Source of the DNA: Xestospongia bergquistia
Taxonomy: Eukaryota > Porifera > Demospongiae > Haplosclerida > Petrosiidae
Reading direction: 5' to 3'
Length of the DNA: 64,000 bases
Assembly: GCA_963965975.1 (NCBI GenBank)
Contig: OZ014425.1
Span: 1,935,501 to 1,999,500 of the forward strand
The position numbers and the translations under genes are program-made. Shown piece by piece: positions 1 to 11,261 of this stretch. Within the stretch, counting starts at the first letter, position 1. Each line of letters opens with the position of its first letter. The notes beneath the pieces were generated by a model that saw only the letters and a list, made by a program, of their open reading frames with translations, was not told where the DNA came from and did not search any database.

Positions 1-3000
1 AACAACTCGAGTAAGAGTATTAGCATAGTCATTATTAGAAGACTCTGTCACAAAGTTAGGCAAAACATCAATAATCCACTTTATGGGTAAATATTGGTCT
101 TCAGAATAGGCTAACAGATAGAACAGCATGGTAATAAACACGACCTAGGTATGTGAAAAAATTGGATACATTTTCCAAATAAACATGATACAATACATAA
201 TTGAAAATTGAAATGATAAATGTTAAACGTACTACTTACAAAGTTAAAGAGCAATGTACCTCCACTGAAAATGAAGGAGGATAGTGCAGTTAATAGAGTT
301 AGACCAACAGATAAATTAACAGAGAAAATAGACCATAGTGACTTCAAAACCTAACAATTGACATAATTCAATTAGACATATATCCAATTGTTAAATCACT
401 CTAGCGTAATATCAGTACATACAATATTAACATAAGAACTAACTGATATCACTGTTTCATAATTCTCAGAGACAAAATGTTTTGCTTCATGCCAAAAATG
501 TGCTCTTACACCTTCCATAGTAATATTATGACCAGTAGAGAAATTGACTGGCTGTACATTGTTAGTGATATTCTATTAAGATACTGTAATAATGATGAGG
601 CAAGTTATAGTCTAACCTGAAATACATACATGTGGTACAATTTATCATAAAGTTGCAAGACTTGTTCATTAACAGCTGAATCATTAACTATTGACTGAAC
701 CTAATATGAGGATAAATAAATAAACATTTTATAATAAATAAAGTAAATATAGGGATGACTAATATCAAACCAATATAGTCTGATGTTGCTGACCCTTCAT
801 TAAGAGAGGAAGGGTCTGAGTAGAAGTAGATATAGGACTCATACAACAGGAATGTGGATATGGGTAGAGCATATTTAGACCTGAGCACATGTTAAGAGAG
901 TGAAAAACACAAAATGGTTGTTGTGATATGTCCTGGCTGTAGTGATAATCTTTTGAATAGAAGCACAGACCATCCTTTACTAACTATGCTGCTTTGTGTC
1001 ATGTACTGTAGAGTTTCTAGCAGCTTCAAGGACTTTATTAGCCATCAATTCACATGGAATAGGTGTTAAGTGAAAAGGAGAGCTCATAAATGCATGAGGC
1101 GAGGGGTCAGCAATGCCAGACTAAGTCCATTACAAAGGATACAAGCAAGATAGTAGGGATGGCAGTTGCAAAATCTCTACATAATAGCACAGGTGGCACA
1201 AACAATTTAGGATATTCACCAACTAGCTAAACCACTTAAATAATATCAATAATATATTGTTGCATTCAATTCTATGTGTATGTTATTATGTAGGGATGAT
1301 GCAATTCCCATCCCTAATATCTTGCTTACATTCTCTGTATTCGACTAACATTGCTCATCCCTATATTTATGTTATTCTAAATAAAATGCTTTTTATTTAC
1401 TTGTTTGCTAATTTTTTTGAATGCGAGTGTTTTAATAGCCAATAAAGAAAACTATAGCACATTGCAAGACAGTGGAGTTCCATGTTAAACCAGCTCACAA
1501 AAAGTACCTTACATATATCCTTACATATTGTGATGAAGAAATATTAATTATTATGACTAAAGTGATAACAAAGTGATAACAGGAAATTAGCTGGGAACTT
1601 GGAATGGTTCCATCAACAAGGCAGTGAGGTTCTATGTTCAACCAAATCACAAAAAAATATCCTTACATATTGTGAAGATATAATTATTACAACTAAAGAG
1701 ACAACAAAGTGATAACAGGAAATTAGTTGTTCCATCAACAAGGATTTCCTCCAGAAAACGATAAGAAAGTTTTAATGATGCTTAATTCTATACATCATAG
1801 ATAGGCTTACAGTCATTAGTTCATTACTCGTAGAATAATGATCCTGGTCTTCTTTTAAGCTGAACATCAAAGCACAAAATAGTCTATTAATACAATTATT
1901 CATAAAAAATGGTTTCTCTGAGTGTAGCTCTTGATAGTAAACTAGTGATATTACTTGATCTTGTTTTAAAAGCACTCAAAATGTGAGAAACAAAAGCAAA
2001 TAGTTTGTTTCAAATTGTGCTGCACATGTGAAATGGTGGCAAATCTTTTACTTACTAAGTTATTATTGTGGACAAAACAAGAAACATAAACAATTCAGCA
2101 TTTTCATCAACTTCTATTGTGATACTTAGAAACATTGTTTTAGCCTATAAATCAGTTACAACATGGACATTATCCTAGGGAGGAAGACTAACAATGACAA
2201 GTATTGAGATATTCTTATTTGTTTTGGGTGAGATAGTCTGTGTTTTATACATTTCAATGGACAATCTGGGCCATCCCTACATACACACTGCTATTGTGTG
2301 CCTGCTAACATGAGTAATTATACAAACCACACCCACTTGATTAGAAAGCCAGCTCCTTCCATAATGAAATCCTTGGTCAGCAAACTGTTCCAAGTGAGTG
2401 TGAATAGTACTGGTGTTTGCTGCTCCTAAAATACTAAAAATAGCACTATTACTACAACACTCAAATAAAATAATACAAATAGCACTATTACTACATACAC
2501 TCAAATAAAATAATACAAATAGCACTATTACTACATGCACTCAAATAAAATAATAAAAGTAACACTATTACTACATACACTTAAATAAAATACTAAAAAT
2601 AGCACTATTACTAAATGCATTCTATCCTATATAACACATATAGAGCATATAGAGTACTAACCTATGGACCCATGAAGTACTGTTAGCTACTGTTGAATTA
2701 AGGACTTGCGTTACTAGTCCAACAGTATAAGATACTTCTAGTTGTATTTGAAATACCAAAAACACAGAGAGACCAATTGAGCCTATTATTAAGCCAATAA
2801 CAATAAAGGCACTCATCAATGAACTGACAGACATCTTCAGCAAGTGAAGGAATAAATTGTCTATGTCAAAACAGATCTGGAATAACATAGGCATTGGATC
2901 AGGAAACAGTTTAAGATGATGAGTGTAACACCACTGTTTAACTTTATACCAAGTTGATGTAACAAGATTATAGCAATATTTAGTGACAGAGAGAAACATT

Positions 3001-4527
3001 AGCTGTTTTATACACCAGCCAATACCAAATAAAGGTGATATAAGCAATAACCAAGGATGATGTAGTAGAATGAGCATAGAACATAAAGTTATTAGAACAA
3101 GAAATACTTGATTACTAGGATTGCTGTGCTTATTCGACACCAATGAAACATCTTGTACACTAAATTTTAATATCTTTCGAACTTCGCTCTTATCATCATC
3201 ATATGATGGTGGGTGGGAGGTAGGGCTATCCATACTATGCCACAATCGTCCATGATCCGGCTTAGGGCTCTGACTAGGTTCATCATGTGTTTTAAAACGC
3301 ACAACTGAACGTTTAGTGACAGTCTGACCTTCAGAAGGAGGATTGACAACAACTGATTCTACTTCTTCCTTTTCAAGATCTTCCTCTACAGGAATTGATT
3401 CTGTCGAAGTTTCTTCAGATATGCCCAAACCGGGTTTAACAATACTTTCATTGATGTAATTGTAAGCATCACTGAACACACTAGAACGACGACCAGATAA
3501 TTGACGCGTCAACACTTCTCTTTTCTTGTTCATCTCTGCTTTAGAATGAGACTTCTTCAGAGAACCAACAATGTAGCCTAACCCAGCTATCCCAAATAAA
3601 ACAGTGACAAGAGGAATCCCCATAGCACCTAAAAAAATGGTTCCGATCTTTGTGATCACTAAATACCAAAGTCCAATTACAAGAGGTTTAACAAATAGTG
3701 GAGAAGAATGATTCTGCCTCGAGTAATTAGTATACCATATTAATAGGGGAAGTCCTGTTGCTATGACAAATATCTATAAAAGATATAACATACTAAGTCA
3801 GTCATTGTTGTATAAACACTATATAATATGACATGTATTTAGATCTACTGAGTCTCACTTGTGTAGTCTCAATGTAGGTTATGATAAAGTTCATCAGATG
3901 AAATGCTAGCAAAGTGGCTTCAAGAAAATGGTAAAACAGGCTGAACTTGAAGACAAAATATAAACTAATAGTGGTTCCAATAAGAAACCCAATCTGTTTC
4001 CAGTAATTAGCACCAAACGCCTCCACCTTTGTGAGGATATAATTGAAAAATGACAAAGGTGACATGATGATACCAGCCACAAGAGGAATATTATTGTCAT
4101 CCAAGTCAGTAAGCCATTTTTCAATACAACTTGTATATGCATGTTTAAAAGGAAATATAAATGTTCCAACAAGTACTGCCCATAATATTGGATGGAGAAA
4201 TGGCTCTAGAATGAAGTACACAGCAATAGCAATGCATAGAATGACACCAAATATTGAGAAAACAACAGCATTATAAACTGCTTGAAGCCATGCATCTTCC
4301 AAATGTGTATCAGTTTCATTATGTGGATCACGTGCAGCATGAAACATACTACGTAGACTTTGAGCCAATGAGACTTGAGCTTGGACGGTTGCCATAGATA
4401 TGCTTCTTTTTGATTGAAAACGTTTCCTTCTCGTTGACAAAGCATCCTTGTCATAAACACCCCCTTCATCAATGGATTGTGTTGGAGAACTCATTGATCT
4501 TTGGAATGATGATGAGAATCCCTCCAT
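1..4527 (-). CDS. TMEM245: TMEM245-like multi-pass membrane protein (3' end beyond window)
   Basis: Predicted multi-pass membrane protein of the TMEM245 (C9orf5) family, whose molecular role is poorly defined. Hand-spliced exons on the minus strand: 4527-3859, 3773-2662, 880 to about 715, about 701-617, about 590-424, about 346-241 and 144 to the left edge. Exon 1 carries a Ser-rich cytoplasmic leader and then the family-typical AVYFILEPFLHPILWAVL segment. Exon 2 has a long charged, probably cytosolic loop and several hydrophobic helices. The last visible exons contain FSGGTLLFNF and FITMLFYLLAYSEDQYLPIKW, which resemble the conserved C-terminal core. The 881-2661 intron is unusually long for this window. 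The junction near 702-715 is uncertain because no good donor is visible. Family assignment rests on remembered similarity and is strong at both ends. The gene is head-to-head with the next one, with 211 bp between the start codons. Confidence 0.82.
1478..1745. repeat. imperfect direct duplication, about 110 bp
   Basis: Two adjacent similar segments share GTTCTATGTT/GTTCCATGTT, ATATCCTTACATATTGTGA, GTGATAACAGGAAATTAG and CCATCAACAAGG in the same order. Short indels separate them. Intronic, with no evident function. Confidence 0.75.
2430..2620. repeat. 40-bp minisatellite, about 4.5 copies
   Basis: The string AGCACTATTACTA recurs at about 2442, 2481, 2521, 2561 and 2601, giving a 40-bp period with few mismatches. 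It lies inside a TMEM245 intron. Confidence 0.9.
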
Positions 4528-4655
4528 TAAGAGAATAGGAAATGATCTCTTTACTAGTTGTCAGTGAATTCACTCTTGGCAGCTGATATGGGTTTGCAGG
4601 ACCGAGCCCCTACACTAATTACTATCTTAATTATTAAAAAGGCGGTTTAATGAAC

Positions 4656-4665
4656 ATCACGTGAT
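4656..4665. promoter_or_regulatory. ATCACGTGAT palindrome in divergent promoter
   Basis: A perfect 10-bp palindrome with a CACGTG E-box core. It lies 129 bp from the TMEM245 start and 74 bp before the start of the downstream gene. The same 10-mer occurs in two other head-to-head promoters of this window. CACGTG flanked this way is the usual target of bHLH-Zip factors (USF, MITF/TFE, MAX families). That a factor binds here is inference. Confidence 0.6.
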
Positions 4666-4738
4666 CCTTCTCTGTGGACCTTCGCACTTTTTTGCTGTGG
4701 ACTATAGTCTGTCTCCGTTCTTTTTACTACCTTTGGAC

Positions 4739-6385
4739 ATGTCCGCAGTACCACCTGACCCCGTCCCTCATAGCGTGGCAGAGACCCTCCAAGTTACAAC
4801 AGATGTGACTGATCCTGTAGGTGTTGCAGTAACTCAGGGTGGATTGGCAGCGCAACCTGTCCCAGCATCAAGCATTCCCAGTGTTGGTGCTAGTATATCT
4901 GTACCAGATAATGGAACAACCTCAGCATTAGCTCACGACAGGTCTTCTTCAGCGCTCTTAAGTTTGGCCTCATCATGTAGCTTAACAGAGATACTGAATG
5001 CTCAACAACAGGCATTGGAGCAGTTCCAATGTCAATTACAGCTAGCGCAACAAACAGAAGCTATCAATCAACGACTTGATGCCATTGAACGAACTCTAAA
5101 CTCTTTAATTCAGCAACGAGCTCAAGAGGAGGCGGCCAAAAATGCAGCAGTTGTTGCAGCTGCATCAGTGGTTTCACCCATCACACCTGTTCAACTCCGC
5201 CCATCTCAACAACTTCAGTTGCCTAGCAACAGCCCTCCTAGCAGTGAAGGAAAGAGAAAACTTCCACGTGAACTATGTGTAAGTATTACATCATTACAAC
5301 ATAACTTATATTTCTTTAATTTTTTATTTTACAGAGTAAAGTTCGTACAACTTACAACTCACTGAATTTACAATTCAAAATTGATGAGCGATTCTTGAGT
5401 CCTTCCAACCAACATGTTACTGATGCCCTTATTGATCAAGTCTATACTGATAGTGGTGGTATCTATAATGTTAAGGACATCAAACGTAAGACACATCCAG
5501 TATCCATTCATCAGTTGTGTATTTTATATTATTTTAGGTGCTGTTCATCGTTATTATGAGTCCCGTCGACGCATTGGTATCGAAGAACTGCCAGATCGGC
5601 AGGAGAAAGCTGCTGAACAGAAGAAGAGAAGGAAATATCGTGCTAGACAGCAAAGGGTATATTTGAATGACACATATTCTTAACATTTTCTTAACATTTT
5701 TTTGTAGGCTTATGATCGGCGCAAGAAGTTTGTCCGAGATTCTGAAATGAAATACTGGCAATATATTACTCCAGGATGCATGACAGAAGAGTCTGATGCT
5801 GAAAATGGGGAAAACCCTGAGAAAATTATCAATCATCGTCTTATTTGGCGTTCAGAATGTTAGTCAACTAGAAATCTTTATTATAATCTATGCTATTTTG
5901 TTTAGTTCTCAACATGTTCGTCCAAAAGTTGGACAGTCGATATGAGCGGGCTCGCAAGCCTGGCCCCGGTGTATCTGCTAATGCTAGGAGAGAACGTACT
6001 GAGGGACAACCCTCAACCTCTCCTCCTCCTCCTGCCCTCCCTTCTTGGATGATTGATCCAGATTATCATCAGGTATTAAGCAATATAAATTTCATTACCA
6101 CATATATATTGTACTAGGTGGCTGTGTCTGGTATTTCTGTCACTCTTACACCAACTGTTTCTCAATCTCAACTGATAGTGACTACACCGCTTCATGATGC
6201 TACATCTTTAGTTGAAACATCAACAGGTACTTTCAAAGTCGAGTAGATTAACTTAGTTTATTTGTCATTTAGTAACAGATGATGTGTCCTACTCTTCATT
6301 GATTGATATGCAGGAAGTTAAAGATGATTCTAGTGATTTTGAGCTACCAGATCATATCACTGATGGAACACTTCAAGCAATGTAA
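4739..6385 (+). CDS. uncharacterised basic, proline-rich protein (possibly C14orf93-like)
   Basis: Seven short-intron exons: 4739-5278, 5335-5487, 5538-5657, about 5708-5859, 5907-6072, about 6118-6225 and 6272-6385. An in-frame GTG upstream is not used; the ATG at MSAVPPDPVP is the natural start. The N-terminal third is Ser/Ala/Gln-rich with a glutamine-rich coiled-coil stretch (about residues 85-140). The middle contains HRYYESRRR, then a strongly basic segment (QKKRRKYRARQQR, YDRRKKF) that looks nuclear-localising and DNA- or RNA-binding, then a WRSEFLN...LDSRYERARK segment and a PPPP tract. The order of a basic helix, an acidic SDAEN stretch and a WRS/LD-R motif faintly recalls vertebrate C14orf93, but this is weak memory. 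It could also be a sponge-specific family. Gene structure is well supported; function is not. Confidence 0.7.
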
Positions 6386-6497
6386 ATGACACAGTTGTAG
6401 GAACAACCAAAACTTTCTCATATTAATATAAAGTTACTTGTTTTTAAGCATAACAGGTACTCTTTTTGAGTTTCTTGAAGGCTATTGTGACAATTTA

Positions 6498-7909
6498 TTA
6501 TAATGTTTTAACTTTAAGTTCATTGATTATGGTGTTGATAACTTTGTCACGTGTTACTGCATTAATCAAGTCAATTACAGGTAAACTTGGTTGCTCTTTT
6601 CCTTGGACACTATCTAATGTAATCTTGACAAGTTCAATGTTATCTTCAAGAGGAAATATCACCTATCAACAATAGGAGAAGATAAGTGATATAACACTGA
6701 TCAGTGACTCACTTCGTTAGGATTTACTAGTGTTCTATCAAAGTCAGGTGTCACCATAGCTGATACCTATTATAACAATGTGCTGTTAAATATCTAAAGA
6801 ATAATTGACATACTAATGTTCTCACAATAGCTTCTTTTAACCTTTCTTCATTATCTTGAGGCTATAATAATGGAACATTAGTTTATGACAGTACCTACTT
6901 GCTAGACCTACCAATTCAAGCCAGGTATTAACAGACACTGCTGGCTCCAAACATTCAACATAATGCCACCAATGATAAGGAACAAACAGAACATCTCCAG
7001 GAGACAATGTGATCTAGATTATATACTGTAGTACTAGTCTAATTACACTCCTTACCTAGCCTCATACCCAAGTCTTTGGATGCCTGGGTATGGGGCTAAT
7101 AGAATCCTCAACCAGAGAACTGTAGTACTAAAAGATTATGTTCTATTACTTACCTTATATGGTGTTGCATTAAAAAACTTTGAATGTTTAGCAGCATTTG
7201 GGGACTTGATGTTCACATTACTGAACACACTTGACTCTTCATATGGTATTCTGGTGGGATATAACATGTCATTATCTGAGGGAGAATAGAGTGTCCATTC
7301 TTTGGTTCCCCATAATTGGGCAACTAGATTACAACCATACGTGTCATAATGACAAGGTGTGCATGCACCCTCGCTACCTATCCATAAAGTAGACTGGTTC
7401 CCATTCCGAGACTCCAACCCAAACATATTCCAATCTATAGCTTCAACAAGAGTTTGATGATTACAGCATAACTCATTCATGTATTTGTAATCAGCGTATA
7501 CCCAATATTGAGACCTTGAAATAGACAAAAAAGGATTAGGTCTCAGAATATCAGTTTCTAGTCTGAGTCTTTTTGTAGATTTTGTTTCATCTTGATCACT
7601 TGATATCCATTCACTGAACTGACTGAAGTCAGCTTCAATATATTGACATTGGGTTTCAAATACTACATCACTGTCACTAAATAATTTTTTATACTCAAAT
7701 GAATCAGTTTTGGGGCAAACTTTGAATTTTGTACAAACATCATTAAGTTTTTGTGAAATGAATTGAGGACTCCATGTTAAGGGGTATTCCCAATCGCTGG
7801 TTATAAATCCCCTAAATATGGTTGGAACCTTTAGTTCGTTTAATATTAGTTTCTTTAATTCACTTGAAGTAAGATGACTATCTGAAGTGATCACAGAAAC
7901 AGCAGCCAT
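6498..7909 (-). CDS. HSPBAP1: HSPBAP1-like JmjC-domain protein
   Basis: Probable Fe(II)/2-oxoglutarate oxygenase of the JmjC class, close to HSPB1-associated protein 1. Exons: 7909-7154, 7013-6912 (34 codons), 6861-6814 (16 codons), about 6766-6715 and about 6676-6498. Exon 1 begins with the typical [20 protein letters not shown] entry. The catalytic core is visible: [20 protein letters not shown] gives the HxD iron ligands, and the next exon gives the distal histidine in [23 protein letters not shown] is a family signature. The protein is about 380 residues, somewhat shorter than the human one because the C-terminal region is short. It shares an 87-bp intergenic promoter with the IFT54 gene in the opposite direction. 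Substrate is unknown in any species as far as I know. Confidence 0.88.
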
Positions 7910-7936
7910 AATAATATAATATTAGGGGTGTGGTTT

Positions 7937-7950
7937 GTTGTCACGGTAAC
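7937..7950 (+). promoter_or_regulatory. RFX X-box-like site upstream of IFT54
   Basis: GTTGTCACGGTAAC matches the X-box consensus (GTHNYYATRRNAAC) at 13 of 14 positions; the centre is AC instead of AT. It is an imperfect inverted repeat, as expected for RFX. It lies 46 bp before the IFT54 start codon and 27 bp from the HSPBAP1 start on the other strand. In animals RFX factors drive ciliary genes through such sites near the start. Occupancy here is inference. Confidence 0.65.
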
Positions 7951-7996
7951 GTTCGATTTCTAATAAACAGGGAGAATAGGTCCAAGGTTCTGGGAA

Positions 7997-10478
7997 ATGG
8001 CAGAGAAAATTGACCCAAAAGTCATTAAAAGAACACAGGATATATTAGGCAAAGTTATCAAAAAGCCACCACTAACTGAGAAATTCTTAGCAAAACCGCC
8101 ATTTCGATATCTTCATGACTTGATTCTTGAGGTTAGAAAATAATATAAACTATTAAAGAATCAACAACCTTCCAGATTTCTCGAAAAGCTAACTTTTTTG
8201 AAGGTCTGTATTCTGGAAAGGAATTAGAAGCTGGTGGGACATGGGTAAGTCACATAATCATACTAACATTCACTTTTATATCTTTATCTGTAGGAACGTG
8301 ATGACAAGGCTGCTTTTTTACAGAAAGCTATCAATGTAGTTGGTATGTTATTGAGTATATTCTATTTATTTTTTGGTGCACTTTTATTTGTCACAAAATA
8401 TGTATCAATGAGAAAAACAAGACTTAGGCTTTAAAGTTTCAGGGCTCAAAATTAGTATTTAGGAGTAAGTAAACAATGTATAATCTGCAAAATTATTAAG
8501 GCCTATAGATTAGCATTAACAGCTGAAGAGTCAACAGTCATTCTGTAAATTCATATTACAAAACTTGCTCATCATCCACACACACATACTAACTGATTTA
8601 TTTCTGTTTTAGCCTTTACTACTGGAACTGTTCCAAAGGTACGTGTTTCAAAAATAATGTCAGGACTAGAATCAGAAAAGACAAATGAGTTTCTTCAACA
8701 AATAGGAATGGCTGTTCTGAAAAAAGTGCGATCAAATGTGTTTGACATTCAAATAAATCTTCTTTAATGTAATAGCTTGATTCTAGTGAGGCTATTCAAA
8801 GAGTTTTAAAGGGAGAAAAACCAGGCCAACCAACTGACAAGAAATCAACAAAGTTAGCTATATTAATTTGATATAATGGCACTAAAATTGTATTTATAGA
8901 GAAGACACCAAGATTCAAGAACCTCCTGTAGATGATAAGAAAAAGAAGAAAGAACCATCATCTGAAGCAAAAGAGGAGACACAAAATAGCACACAGGATA
9001 CTGAGGGTAGTATTGATAAAGAAAATGAGGTAAGTTGTTGTCTATTATAAATGATAAATTCTTCTTTGTCTTAGGTTGTTAGTGTACCTGCTGAATCAGA
9101 GAACCAGTCTGAGCTTCCTCCTTCAAACCCTCCACAAGAAAGACCCCAACATAGAGTTAGTGAAGATCTTTCATTTCAAATAATTATATTATTCTTAACA
9201 GCCAGGAACTAGGAGAAAAACCCGAGATATTCCAGCTGGTAAAGGAGACAGTAGAACTAAAAGGAATACAAGTGATCCACTTTCTTCTGATGGGTCTGGA
9301 TCAGGAAGTCAAGTCCAACTTGATAGACCATCAACAGCAAAAGGACAAAGAAAATCAATTGATAATACTGAAAGCTCACAACCAGTAATGACCAATGAAT
9401 CTAGAATGGAAACTCAAGGAGTGGATACTGAAATGGTAACAGAGAGACGTTCTCCATCTCCTCCTACAACAGTACAAAGTGGAATAGTGTAAGATATTTC
9501 ATATCAGTTGTCATACTCTGATAAATGTGTTTGTTGTATAGACCATTGTCTACTCGTCCAAGCAGTTCTAGACCTCCAGCTCCACGAGTTATAAAGAGAT
9601 TGGCTGATAGCGAAGAACCTGGCTCTCGGTAAGACATACCAGTCATTATTTTACTCTATTTTCACTGTTCACTTTTATCCCAATGTTACTTGTACTTTGA
9701 TATAACTATTCACTCTAATCTTACTAGCTTACTTATTTGTCATAGCACTAATTCAGGGCAAGAGAAAATACTCCCTGCTGTTATCTTGGATCAAGGTGGA
9801 AAAGAAGCAGATGACCAAGAGGAAGAGGACGAAGAAGAAGAGTTTGTTGTTCAAGACTCTGTCCCTCTTCCACCACCTTCTGAAGCGTTTTCAGATTTGC
9901 CAGCAAATTCAAAACCAGAGGGAGCTTTAGCAAAAACTTTAATGGCTGCTAAAGAACGATTTGAAGGTGAAGAAAAAACAACTGTTCCTCGAAGTGTAAC
10001 TATAACTGAAGCTCAAATAAAACGTGAAAGAGAGTTGGTACAAAAGGAAGTGTCCAAACTTCAGAACTCAATACAGAGCTTGTGTCAAACTGCTAATCCT
10101 TTAGGCAAAATAATGGACTATGTTCAGGTACATTGTTGTTTTGTTCAATTCCCTATTTAGATGTTACACAATTAAACAATTTTTAATTAATATTTGTGTC
10201 TAATATAACTATTTATTTCTTAATTTCTAGGAAGATCTGGATAGTATGGAACAAGAGTTGGAGATGTGGAAGAAAGAAAATTCACAACACGTTGATGCTT
10301 TGAGAAGAGAAGAACGGTCAGTCTTTAGTACAAAGTAATAGATGTATTTTTATTACATGATACTTATCACAGAATCACTGAAGATGAATTAACACCTTTA
10401 AAAGCACAGTTAGAAGAGTTAAATGCAAGAATTAATGAACAGGTAATACTGGGTAGTTGACTGATTACTCTCTCTGTC

Positions 10479-10526
<48 letters not shown>

Positions 10527-10636
10527 ACTCACTCACTCACTTACAGTATGATCTTATTAGTGCTAGTAAAGCAACTATACTAACTAATGATCAACGTATT
10601 CAACAGATGCTTTTATCATTGAACTCTCACCACTAA
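7997..10636 (+). CDS. TRAF3IP1: TRAF3IP1 / IFT54, intraflagellar transport B subunit
   Basis: Homologue of TRAF3-interacting protein 1 (MIP-T3, IFT54), a tubulin-binding IFT-B component needed for building cilia. The first exons encode the calponin-homology-like N domain: RRTQ-type opening ([20 protein letters not shown]), then [21 protein letters not shown], and the [10 protein letters not shown] segment. The middle is a low-complexity Lys/Ser/Glu-rich linker (KKKKEPSSE) and an acidic run near 9,820. The 3' exons encode the C-terminal coiled coil ([36 protein letters not shown]) ending in LLSLNSHH. About 12 exons give roughly 560 residues. The start is the only ATG fitting the conserved N terminus. 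A (TC)n tract lies in the last intron. With the X-box upstream, a ciliary role in choanocytes or larval cells is the natural reading. Confidence 0.92.
10455..10543. repeat. (TC)n microsatellite in IFT54 intron
   Basis: Near-continuous CT dinucleotides with a few interruptions and a CACT tail. It doubles as the polypyrimidine tract before the last acceptor (TTACAG). Confidence 0.9.
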
Positions 10637-10782
10637 CTATTATAATTATTACATGTTGTTTTGAAATACAAAATTGATTTGAAGTGTAATAGAAACATGT
10701 TCAATAATCAGTGCATGTATTCAATATAATAATGTGATTGTCCATATTATATCTGCACTATTGACTGTGGTACATTTGGTAT

Positions 10783-11135
10783 AGAGTTACAACTATAATT
10801 ATAAATACATTTGTTAGAATCATCATAGAAGAGGAAATTAGTATAAAATAAAACGGTAATGATATTGAAAGTAAAATGAGGAAAGGATGTTATAAGGTTA
10901 CAGTCAATAATATTTACTTCAGATAACCACAAACAGATATACTGCAATACAATAGAATTGTTGCAAGGTCTAGAGTTACAACTATAATTATTATAAATCT
11001 ATTTGTTGGAATCATTATAGAAGAGGAAATTAGTATATAAATAAAATGGTAATAGTAAAATGAGGAGGATGTTATTGTGATGTCACAATCAATTATAATT
11101 ACATCAGATCATATATATTGCAATACAGTAGAATA
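10783..11135. repeat. tandem duplication of about 180 bp, intergenic
   Basis: Two consecutive copies begin with CTAGAGTTACAACTATAATTA-type or TAGAGTTACAACTATAATTA strings (about 10,784 and 10,970). They share TAGAAGAGGAAATTAGTATA, AAAATGAGGA and TGCAATACA in order. They lie between the IFT54 stop and the AOX promoter. The rest of 10637-11261 shows nothing else recognisable. Confidence 0.75.
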
Positions 11136-11217
11136 CACTCCTACGTGACAAGATACGCATACTTTACGGGTCAAAGTACTTTGAATTATTAACTTGTCAC
11201 GTATTGTGTGTGTGCGT

Positions 11218-11228
11218 CTATAAATAAG
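11218..11228 (+). promoter_or_regulatory. TATA-like element of the AOX gene
   Basis: CTATAAATAAG lies 34 bp before the AOX start codon, close to the expected core-promoter position for a short leader. No transcript evidence is available. Confidence 0.45.
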
Positions 11229-11261
11229 AAGGGCGTTCATAACTTAAATTAATTCATAACG

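Larger units (their letters stand above)
881..2661. other. long intron of TMEM245 with two repeat blocks
   Basis: No convincing coding exon is seen in this 1.8 kb stretch. It holds a 40-bp minisatellite at its upstream end and an imperfect direct duplication of about 110 bp (copies near 1478-1600 and 1620-1745, sharing the string GTGATAACAGGAAATTAG). The short open frames here have no recognisable content. Confidence 0.6.

Noticed and set aside
4661-4738. N-terminal extension of the uncharacterised gene
   Set aside because: The extended frame begins with GTG, overlaps the ATCACGTGAT element, and encodes a hydrophobic stretch with no relation to the rest. The ATG at 4739 is the better start.
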